Of a stretch of DNA of 64,000 nucleotides, positions 49,615-60,500 are shown piece by piece. Location: the NCBI GenBank assembly GCA_021292105.1, contig CM037871.1, positions 33,372,997 through 33,436,996 of the forward strand. Direction: 5' to 3'. The notes below the pieces were generated by a model. It was given only the letters and a program-made list of their open reading frames with translations, searched no databases and was not told the DNA's origin. Within the stretch, counting starts at the first letter, position 1, and each line of letters opens with the position of its first letter. Made by a program: the position numbers and the translations under genes. This DNA is from Anadara kagoshimensis (Eukaryota > Mollusca > Bivalvia > Arcoida > Arcidae).

Positions 49615-49834
49615 TCTCTTTATAAGATAATTGTTTTAAACCAAAATCTATTGCATTTGTAAATACTATGATGTTGAATAAAACAATGAGTTATACTGAC
49701 CCAGTATGTGTGATTGAATTATATTTTGCTAGGGACATTTAAGTTCGGTTTGTAAGCTGTATCTGGAGAAGTAATTAAAGCTGTCAACAGTGTTAATTGA
49801 AAATTAATGACCGACCATATACTGGTCGGTTGTA

Positions 49835-49975
49835 ATGCAGACTTGACAAGTCCCTATATTCCTGGGTTTTGATAGTAAATTGACTTTTGTCAGTTGATCT
49901 CTGTAATAGTTTTAAAGGGGCAAGATATTGAAATTAATAATTTAATATAGGGACTTGTGCAAGTCTAGCTGACAG
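49835..49975 (-). repeat. 141-bp arm (right) flanking a gene relic
   Basis: Reverse complement of 47560-47700, about 95 percent identical by eye. Together the arms enclose 2.13 kb that is almost filled by the gene relic. Confidence 0.85.
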
Positions 49976-50027
49976 ACTATACTACTTCTATTATCATTTG
50001 ACAGCAAGACAATAAATAAGAATAAAA

Positions 50028-50031
<4 letters not shown>

Positions 50032-50080
<49 letters not shown>
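50032..50080. repeat. (GA)n microsatellite
   Basis: About 24 GA units. Confidence 0.95.
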
Positions 50081-50085
<5 letters not shown>

Positions 50086-50149
50086 CACAGACATGCACTT
50101 GCTTGCAAGTATACATTCTAGTTGACCAACAAGGTTACATCTCTTGAAT

Positions 50150-50315
50150 TTTTGTCTATAAAGGCCACCCAAGGGAACCTGTAAAAGTGCCCTTAATGGG
50201 CAGATGGTCCTTATATACAGGTTCAAATAACCTGAATTAAAAGTAATCGGTATAAAATTTTATTGGACTTTAAAAGTAGGTGCTGTAGGTGGCATTTAAG
50301 ACAGGTTTGACTGTA
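50150..50315. mobile_element. MITE with CAGTCAAACCTGTCTATAAA-type ends
   Basis: Left 'tgtctataaaggccaccc', right 'acaggtttgactgta'. Same family as 60467-60610 and 63529-63711. The left end is worn. Confidence 0.6.
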
Positions 50316-52280
50316 TTTAAATAGGAGTTGTACTCCATCCAATATATTGCTAGTCAAACATACAAAATTAATGATCATAGAATTTTATTTTAAAACTTTG
50401 GCCAAAATATAAGGTGTACATGTTTCAATGTTTCATATGGATATAAACATTAAGTAAAAATTGAAAGACGTAGCTTTAATACAGTTTTACTTTTGCAGAT
50501 TACACAAAATGTGCACCTGCCATAGCATATATCAGGCTGACCAATTTGGCGGATTTATCGGTTTTTTGACAGATTTGTACCATAAAAACGGATAAACAGG
50601 TATTTTTTAAAATTAAAACTACTAAGAATTTGGACTTTTTGTATGAAAATTGTACCAAAATCAAACACTTAACGATAAAAAAGAAACTTAATGGCAACCT
50701 TGCACACTAAAAATGTACCGATCTGGACAAATAAATAAATTTGACTGGTCAGCCTGATATACATTGCTGAAAAATAGTTCAATATGCAAAATTCATGGAA
50801 AAATGAGCAAAACTTACCCAAAATAGGAGGTACACATCTTTGTTATACATGTTAACACTATGCAAATTTTAAAACTATATCTTTAACAGTAGGTAGAACT
50901 TACTCATTGCACAAAGTTTTGTGACAGAGAAATAGACAAGTAATGAACATACAGCTGAAGCTGAGAGGCTGCAAAACAAATTTGCTATCACTGTTGTCGA
51001 CACAGGTAAAATACATAAAAAATAAATCTACAGCAACATACCAGTATTGTATAACCCATAATAAATAAGAACCCAGAAAATATACCTAGACATATTTCCT
51101 TATCCTCTACATACCTGACACTTAAAAACGCTTTCATTTTTCTGTAAACTTTAAAAAAAGAACACTTAATTTTAAAACATTTTAGGCAAAATATGTTTCA
51201 ATAAAAACAAAAAGTAAAATGCATCACTAAGTTATCAAAAATGTTGATAACCATAGTAGTTAAAAATACTTAACAACTGAACTGTTTTTCTGAAATGCTG
51301 TTTATACCAGTAGTCAATGTGAATATGATGAATGCCAAAACTCTGTACCACATACATGTACTGTATGTTGGTTTGTGGTGCAAAGGTGGGGCATTCATAT
51401 TGACTATGAAAGCCATTTTAAAACAGTTCAATTGTTATATTTTCATTAATTTTTTTTTAAATACTGTAATTCATTTTTTATGGTTAATTTGCGTTCAACT
51501 CGTGGATTATACTTCCAACCATTTCGACCACAAAATTGACCGTGCAAGAGTCACACGAATGTTAGCGACGTAATACGTATACTACGTGACGTAGTTGTAT
51601 ATTACGTCACCAATATTGTCTTGATTCAGTGCACATCCACTGAATGGACGCAAAGACATGTCCGATGATCCTGAAAAAATCACAACATGCATTAGATGAA
51701 GTATCTAATTCGGAGGTGAAATTTGCGATTTACACATGGAAACTTCCGATAGACTTTGTGAAGTTGTAAAACGAATTGATCATCAAACATTAAGGCATTT
51801 GACACCGGAGAACATGGGGGCAACCATTTTGTTTACCAGGTTATAGTTCCCTGGGAATGTGTACTGCCGATATTAATATTCAAACACAGTGATGCGGTCT
51901 TTTGGCATTTATAGTCCTATGAATGCCAAAAGTCTCAAACTGGAAGATATAGGAAATACGCAAGGCTAATGAAAATATATACATGTAAGTGTCTCAAAAT
52001 AATGTGTATACCTCAGTTATATACAAGTTACACTTTGGTGACTTTACAGTAAAACTAATGGTAGTGGTCAAACTGAATTTCCAAATAAATGAGGTTAATA
52101 CTGATGAAATGGAGTCTTTGTAAGGGCTAAGGGAACAGATATAACAATATCAGCTTCTTTTTATCAGTCAGTCATGGTATAAATACAGGTAGCTCTAAAT
52201 AAAAGTCTAATGAGCAAAACGAAACTTTTTTCTCTTAAAAATGATAGAATAAGGTAATGACTCAGTTCTTAAACATACTG
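50316..52280. other. No recognised gene
   Basis: AT-rich sequence. An inverted-repeat element at 51272-51435 is listed separately. 51540-51920 is somewhat richer in CpG but shows no exon I can defend. Confidence 0.4.
51272..51435. repeat. Inverted-repeat element
   Basis: Left 'aacaactgaactgttt ... gtcaatgtgaatatgatg' is mirrored by right 'attcatattgactatg ... aaacagttcaattgtt'. Arms are roughly 60 bp with indels. Probably a worn MITE. Confidence 0.65.
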
Positions 52281-52283
52281 AAA

Positions 52284-52484
52284 TTGACATATCGCCGGCC
52301 ACGCCCACAATGTTCCGACACTTGCCGCCATTACGGTACCAAAGCAGCGTCATGGTAACTAATGACGTTCTAGTGTGTGACATTAAACCGCACAATTCAG
52401 GCCGATTTTTTATTCTTTTTATGTGTTATTCAAGCATGACGGGCCTTTGTCAGAACACAGTGGGCGTGGCAGGCGATCCGTCAA
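52284..52484. mobile_element. MITE with GGCCACGCCCAC ends, copy 2
   Basis: Left ttgacatatcgccggccacg, right cgtggcaggcgatccgtcaa. The interior is the same as 46294-46500 (shared 'cgcacaattcaggccg', 'ttctttttatgtgt'), so these are two copies of one family. 201 bp. Confidence 0.88.
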
Positions 52485-52751
52485 TTATGAAGGCACAGAG
52501 ATGACACAATTTCTTTTATTTTGCATGCTTATGCAAAAGTAAATTCATGATCATGGGAAGTTAATGCATTATGTGAGTACGCAATATGTTTTACATGAGC
52601 ATGCAATTACTTAGCATGCAAACATTGTAGCTTTTGTGTGTACATGCAAAAGCTTTCATGTGGGCATGCAATAATTTTTGTGAGAAGAAGCAAAATAAAA
52701 GATACAGTAAAACGCGAATATAACAAAACACGCTTACAATAAATACATGGA

Positions 52752-52961
52752 TACTGTAAAAGTATTTATTTTTGCGGTGTACTAATTCCCCCAATTTCGC
52801 GGTCGTTTGTTTTAGGCGAAAATTAATACCGAGCGAAAATTATATTACACAATAATGTTATAGCGCATATTCCAAAAACGTGAATACTTAACTATGTGGA
52901 TATGTCTAAATTACCCATACCGCGAAAATAAATACACGCGAAATAAAGTACGTTTACAGTA
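52752..52961. mobile_element. MITE with TACTGTAAA ends, nested
   Basis: Begins TACTGTAAAAGTATTTATTT and ends, inverted, TACTGTAAACGTACTTTATT, with cgcggt and ccgcg motifs inside. It is related to the 214-bp MITE at 4744 and 6805. Confidence 0.8.
52765..52770 (-). terminator. FBXO22: Candidate poly(A) signal of FBXO22 inside a MITE
   Basis: The first canonical AATAAA on the minus strand after the FBXO22 stop (about 405 nt downstream) lies in the nested MITE. Use of this site is inference. Confidence 0.35.
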
Positions 52962-53174
52962 GTGCCAAGTTAAATATTGGGCAAGACCGCTTCTCTATAT
53001 AAGTCTATAAAAAATAATGGAGTATCTTAAAATCGAAGTAAAAAATAGAGACCCCAGGTCCAACATTATAAACATGTTTTACTGTATTCTAGTGCTGCTG
53101 TAATGAAACAGACTGTCATATCTGTTCCTATCACACTATTAATAGAAAGTGACCTTCATAGCATATATGTAATT

Positions 53175-53676
53175 TCAAGAAATGGACATCAAACAAATGA
53201 TGGTTGTATAGGCATGATAAAGTTTTGGTAATGGGCGAACTTGATTTGTGACTTTTGGATCTGTCCTAGCACTGTTTTTTGAAGATCTAGAAGATGATGA
53301 GGATGCTGATGATGACGATGAAGATGATGAAGATGAGCTTGGCTCTGATGAAGATGGTGAGGACATTTTGTCATATTTCTGTAAAAAGTTAAATCCAACT
53401 TCACCATTGCCAAAGAAACCAAGCAGTGGTGTTTTAGGAAAATATTTTCTGAAAATATCAGCTTCAACATTGTCTTTTCCGTAATGTGAATGTCCACGTC
53501 CTACACAGGCAAACATGAAGGCAAAACTTTTTTCCTCAGGTAAATTACAGTCTTTCAGTTTTCTCATCGCTTTTTCCACCTCTTTTATAGTTTTGATCTC
53601 TTCCCGGATCACCACGGAAACTGCATGAAGTCTGGGTCCACAGAATGTTACACACATTAAAGATGCTAATGACTGA
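53175..53676 (-). CDS. FBXO22: FBXO22 exon 5 (terminal)
   Basis: Acceptor acattgtag; phase 2 completes Gly. It starts GQSLASLMCVTFCGPRLHAV and ends LMSIS, stop at 53175-53177. It carries the FACVGRG and GFFGNGE motifs and the poly-Ser insertion. On the opposite strand the same (TCA)n tract reads as an Asp/Glu-rich frame, which is a shadow. Confidence 0.93.
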
Positions 53677-56600
53677 CTACAATGTAGATAAATAAAATTA
53701 CTTTAACTATGACACAAACATCATATTTATAAGAATATTAAATTGCTATGTATCAATTCCTAGTAACCAAAATTGCCAATGGATACTTATTTCTGAGAAA
53801 TTTTTTTAACGTTAACCTATTTTAGCAAACATGTGAAAAAATACTTTGACAAGGATTTAGGGATTGTGGAGGAAACTGGAGTTCCCAAAGAAAATCACCA
53901 ATCTTCAGCTAGCATACAGACTTTCTCACATTAGGATATGTCCTGAGTGGGATAGGGAGATTTATTGGTGAGAGAAGCTGTGATGTAGAAGAAGATCATA
54001 TGCAGCAAACATGATACTGACCAGCAGAAGATACAACATACATGTAGTAAACAGAGAGCAAACTTGACTAGACGCCTAACGAGTAAATTCAGTGAATTAG
54101 GATCCCCCGCCAGCAGGTTATTTTTGTTACTTATGTTCAAAGGGCAATAATTCCCTGGAAATAAGCAAACCATCTCAGTTTAATGATATGCGCATCTCCT
54201 ATCAGTGTTTATGCTTGGCACCAAGTTTCATGCAAATGTGCTTCATAGTTTTAGAGAATTTCTGCAGACAAGAATCTCAGATGGACGGAAGGAAGGATGG
54301 ATGGAAACCCAAATTTAATATCCCCTTCTTTCCTTGAAAGGCGGGGGATATTGACAACATGGAGGAATCTCAGACAGACAAATTTATCTTAGTAACTTAA
54401 TTGATTGTACAAAGAGAAGGAAAAATGGATATCAATTAAAATGGATATATACATACCCTGTTGGGTCATGAGAACACTCCTCTGGTGAAATTAGATTATC
54501 CACATATCCCCCAGCAACTACAGTGTTTTTATAATGTTGTAACAAAGTGTAACCAATCTCTGGTGGACAGAATGGCTCATCATAGAAAAACAAGATGGCC
54601 TTGACATCTTTACCTTCAGGAACTGTGGTAACCTGCTTTATATCAAAAAGTCCAGAACTTGATTCATCCATTCTGTTAGCATATGTATAAATGTCTACAT
54701 TAAAACTGTAAACTTCTAGACCTTCTATCTGAGGTAGACATAAACAGGACAAACCATATCTACTTTCTACTTCAACTGGCTTATTGGTTTTACTTTCTGT
54801 ACCTACAACCAAATCATAAATAATATCTGAATAAATAATGGGGTTCGCCGCCGTACCATGTGATCAATACCTCTTATCGTTTGTGCGGAACATTTAGAAA
54901 ACGTTAACGTTACAAATTCCCAGAATAACGTCGTTTTTACGGGAAAGCGTCTTATTGTGCGATTCCATGTCCATTGGAAACAAGCGTTTCACAGACGTTA
55001 GAAGGTATCACGTGGTACAGCGGTGAACCCCATTGTTTCTGGCTAAAAAAGATTCCAGATTTTCTTTTGTTTTTCAAAAAAATATCTCTTTATTTGGTTC
55101 TTGGCCAGCTTTATATAGACCACCCACCAAAATCAGTGATTTTGTATGTCTAAAATTACTACTGAATAAAGGTAGTTTCCCTTGGGGAAAAGACTAAAAT
55201 TTCCCAATTTGAACACAAAAATTCCCAAACAACAGCAATATACTAGCAAATTTAATCTACGGTAGTTGTCCTTATCCACAAAATGTTAGATGTTGTAACA
55301 ATTATTGTGTTGAGGATCTTAAGCTACTTACTGCAAGCATGTCATAAGGAAGTTCTCTGTATTTCAGAACTTCAAATTTTCTCAGTTTCAAAGGCAAAAG
55401 GTAGTTTTTAAAAATGTAACAAAATCAAAGGCAAAAGGTAGTTTTTAAAAATGTAACAAAATCACCCACCATCCTACATAGTCTGGGAGTTACAGGCTTA
55501 ATGTTAATGTTACTTTTGTAAGCATATAAACTATGTCTCAATTTAGAGAAATATTAATCATAATTATAACAAAGAAGAATCCATTCCTGAAAATATTTTG
55601 CATTATTTATAAGTTATGTTTACAATAAAACCTAGTAATAATGCCCCTTCATAAATTGCAACCTTGCTTATCATAGTGATTTGAAGTCTCAAAATTCATT
55701 TCTTCTAGATATGCCTCTCTCAATTTATCACCAAACCCCTTTAAAACATCAAATTCTGACTGCTATATCAAGGTTTTCAGATGGCAAGACAGAGTTAGTA
55801 ATGAAAGGTTATGGCAGTTTACAAATCAGGACCCAATTGGGATACAAATACAACAGCAGAAATGGGGATGGATAGGACACCATCAGGAAACCTGCCAACA
55901 ACATCACAAAACAAGCCCTGAAATGGATTCCTCAGAGAAAAAGGAGAAGAGAATGTCCTAAAAAACCTGGAGAAGAGAAACAGTAATAGAAATGAAACAC
56001 GAGCAACATAGCTGGTCAGATGAAGATAAACTTGTGCAATATAGAGACAGATGGAGAGATTTTATCAATAGTCTAAGCTCCACTGGGAGTGAGTTTACCA
56101 CTGAGGTAGCTCTGTTGGTAGAGTGCTTGCTCCATAAGTGGGAGGTCATGGGTTCGAACCCCGGCTGGGTCTGAGTCAAGACTTGAAAGTGGGTATTGAC
56201 TGTTTTTTCGCCAAGCACTTGGCTTTTCGAAATGGAAGTCACTGTTCTTTCAAATGGGAACTTAAAATAAACGAGGTCCCGTGTCATGGTTGGCTTTACA
56301 CAATAAAGAACCTTGCTGTATAATGCTATCAGCACAATGCACAAGCATAATTTCTGCACCTTCACCTATAGCTGGCAATGTCTTGATATAAGTAAAATAT
56401 TCTTGACTTGGACATTCAACACCAATACTCACTCTACTCCACTGGGAGTTAAAGGCCAAAGTAAATATGTACCGGTAAGTATATCAAGGTTTTACTGAAG
56501 TAGAGTTTAGAAATGGTACTCTAAATCATCTTTTATATTGATGAAGTACTGATAATTCTGAAAATAACATTTTATAATGTAATAAATAGCAGGTCAATCT

Positions 56601-57488
56601 ATCTTGGACTGGAAATCACATAAATTCACAAAAAAAAATTTGCTTCAATGTTAAAGTTACTCACAATTTATTGTCTAGAATGAGAGTATTAAAAACAATA
56701 CATTATTCCAAATCTTTAAAATCAGAATAAGTAAAACTTTTTGTGACAGAGAAAAGCAATATTCGCTATCTAACAGAACCACTGCAGTAGCTCAGTTGGT
56801 AGAGTGCTCGCTCCATAAGTGGGAGGTCGTGGGTTCGAACTCCAACCAGGTCTGACCCAAAACTTGAAAGTGGGTAGGATAAAGAACCCTGCTGTATAAT
56901 GCCATTAGAGCAATGCACAGGCAAAATTTCTGCACCTTGCCTATAGCTGGCAATGTATTGACATACAGAGAAAATTTCAACATGTACTAGATATTTTATA
57001 TTTTAAAATCCATTTGAGTTGAAAAAATACATATATTAAGTCAATTTTTATAATTTAAATTGCTTGAGTTACTTAAAGTACTTTTTATTTAGATATGATT
57101 GTAAAATGAAAATTTAAAGGTCCTTAAGGTCACCGGTCACCAAAAACCGAAATTTTTTTAGTACTATTTTCCGAAAGATTACATAATAAAAAGTCGATTT
57201 AGCCACAAATAACATTTTTTAATCATTTCTGTCTTTTGTTACAGCGTAAAATAAAGTCCTAAAACTGTTGAAAAACGGTGTTATCTCCCTTTGGTAGTAA
57301 AAGGGTCCAAAACCGGAAGTGACACAGAAGGTGTTATCCAAGTTATCTGGTAACTAAAGATTGTAGAGTGATCTGTATTTATTACCCAGATTTATCAGTA
57401 GTTACTTCTCATGTTTTATTTATTTATTTATTTTTAATATTGGATATTTCAATTTCCTTCAGCATAAAACAATAAATGAAAAATAAAA

Positions 57489-57535
<47 letters not shown>

Positions 57536-60500
57536 GAACTATATTCTTGTTTGCTCTAAGTATGATATACTATTACTTATAATATTACAAAACATAATTT
57601 TACATTATTTATTTGTTTATTAACTAATTTATTTATTTATCTTTTTATTTTTATCTATCAAAACGAATTGATAAAAAGAATACACATTTTCGTGTTTTTT
57701 TTAAAATATTATTTCATATTTATTTTCATTAATATTTAATATCATTCTAAATATCTTAACTTCTCTGTTGAATTTATTTATTTATTTATTTATTATTTCG
57801 GTGAATTAATATCAAATATCAATATTAATATGTATATTAAAAAACATACATAATTTTCGAGCACTTTTGATCGGATTCTGTAGTCTGTCGCTTTTTTTCT
57901 TCTCTTGAGTACAGTTATATTATTAATTTACCTTAAATTAATTTTAATTCATATTTGTTTCAGAAATTATCCCATTTTTATTTTATTTTTAGGTTAAAAT
58001 CAATATATTATTAGAACACGTTTTCGAGTAGAATTTTTGTATAACGAAAATATTAAAATACAGTTCTATAAAATGACTTCTTATTGTCTCTGAAATCAAA
58101 TATTTCACCCCAGTATTACTTGAATATGAAAACGTTTGTAAACAATTTCCGAATTCTAATTAAAATCAATAGCTTCCCTATTCGCATTAAGTTTAATTTA
58201 ATAATAATATTGGAAATTGGAGTTTATGTCGGTGCGTAATATTTTTTTTATCAAATATTATTTAATTTTTTTTCGATAAAGTACTGGTCAGATTTCCAAT
58301 CCCCATTTTGTTAAATCTTCAATTTTGATTTAATTTCAGTGTTTCCATAATAAATTTAAAAAACGATATTTAAAATTTTCATTTACTAATAATAATAATA
58401 ATTTTATTACGCCTAATTTTAATGAGCTGAAAAGAACTCATACCAAAATGTGATACCAGTGGGATTATACCCGACTAACTAGCGCCTGAATCAAAACTCG
58501 AGGGAAACTTTCTTTAATTTCACAATAAATTAATATCGGTTAAAGCGTGATTTACTTCCCCTCACATACCAGTAATTAAGAGATTATCAATATGCTACAT
58601 TGGCAAGCAACATCCTGTTTAGAAGTATACATCTATCACCTGTAATCAACAAGGTTTACCTTACAATTTGCAACATTAATTGACACGTGTGTATAAATCT
58701 TTATGATATACCCGGTAAATGTTATTTGTCGTTTTTGACGGATTCTAAAAAGATGTGTTTGAAAAAATAAATGTTAAATTAGATTAGTTGATTTGAGACA
58801 TACAAGTCTCGATTTGTGTGAACATATGAACTGGTGATCTGACTGACTTACGGAATTAAATTAATTTTGAATATTAAAATTGTTAAAATCTATGAATTTT
58901 TTTATTTGACTGAATCCATTCATAATAATTTATATTGTTTGAAATGATTATACCACTCTTATTTCCCTGACTTATCTCGTATATAAAAAATAGTACCAAT
59001 ACATTCAAAGCAATTACTGTATTTCCATAAATTGAGTGCACATGGTTTTCATCATTTATTTCTTTCAATTGAAAATGTTTCCATTAAACTATCAATAAAT
59101 TGCATATTAAATGCACTGACCTAACCAAATTATATTTTTAAATGACCAAAAAAAGTTATTCAGTTCATCTGTACATAGAGAAATTTTGGGAAAATTCGAC
59201 GAAGTTTATACACCAATTGGGCCTCATTCAAAGTTACATCAGGGTATTTAGGGTCAGGTAGGTCATTGTTGTTCGGGTTTTTTCATATTCCATCATGAAT
59301 ATTCCAATTATGACATAATTATAACATTTATAGTTGTTCCGAGTAAGAAGGTACAGAAGGGATAATTTTGACATGGTTATATTATTTGTTTTGTTAAAAA
59401 CTTCAAAAATTGCTCTATGTACAGAATTAAATTCACTTATGGATGAATGAAAAATATTTTTTCCTATTAGGTCAGTATATTTTGTATTAAGTTTTGACAA
59501 TATTTTGCGAGTTTGTTGGAAAATACGACTTTATTCTTGCGTTTTCCATGTGCACTCAATTTGTAGAAAGTTGCATAAGGGACTTGTGTAAATCTGGCTT
59601 TAATTTGTTCTTAAATTTGTGAAAAAAAAAATTTGTTCGTTCATTGTGGTATTATTATATCAAAATTTCACAAAATATATAATTTTGACTTGAAATCAAA
59701 CTTTAAAACCCTTCAAAATGGCACACAAACCCACATGTTACATATGGATACATATATAGGTAATGTGTCTTTCCTCGGCAGCTTAACACCATGTACGTCA
59801 TCAATTAGGTTGCCGGAAAGTTACGAGCGGTGTCGGAAATTACCGAGTATTAGAACTTCGTTCAGGTAAGTTTTTAGTATATTACAGGTAACTGTAATGT
59901 GTGAAAACCCACCAGACACATCAATATTGACAACTCTACCCATAGGAATGCAAATTACAAAATTCATAAATTTGGTGACCGGTGACCTTTAAGTACACAT
60001 TGGTATGAAACGGGCTGTACTTAAAATTTCTTCGCGCAAAAGTGACCCTGTATATAAAGTCCACCTGTCTATTAAGTCCACTTTGGGTCAGTCCCTTGGG
60101 TGGACTTTATACACAGGTTCTACTGTATGTGAAATATCCTTGACTTGGATGTTAAACACCATTAGACACTCACTCACTATCTAACAAATCACTATGATAT
60201 TTACCCACAATACCATCAGCAGACATGGCAAATAATTTACAGTCTTTTGGTAATATTTTCTTCATGAGATCTCCTACATCCATAACTTCACATTTCGTTG
60301 CTCTCGGATGTCGACTACCATGACGCGAGGGAACTTTTAAGGGCTTTTCATACAAGTTTGTAGTACAAAATAATAACAGCTTGTTTGGCTGACTTGAAAG
60401 ATTCTAAAACAAATGAATTAACAATAGGAAAACCATATACATGTAGGTAACTTTCAATATATAGTCAAACCTGTCTATAAAGACCACCCAAGGGAACCAG

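Larger units (their letters stand above)
52703..53086. mobile_element. TACAGTAAAAC element containing a nested MITE
   Basis: Ends TACAGTAAAACGCGAATATA and, inverted, TACAGTAAAACATGTTTATA. Without the nested 210-bp element it would be about 174 bp. It ends 88 bp before the FBXO22 stop codon, in the 3' untranslated side of that gene. Confidence 0.75.

Noticed and set aside
53248..53484. Acidic Asp/Glu-rich plus-strand frame
   Set aside because: It is the antisense shadow of the FBXO22 poly-Ser exon.
53189..53497. His-rich minus frame
   Set aside because: Second-frame shadow of FBXO22 exon 5.
56098..56170. Possible functional tRNA gene
   Set aside because: Same reason: the tRNA-like head leads directly into a SINE body shared with the copy at 56778.
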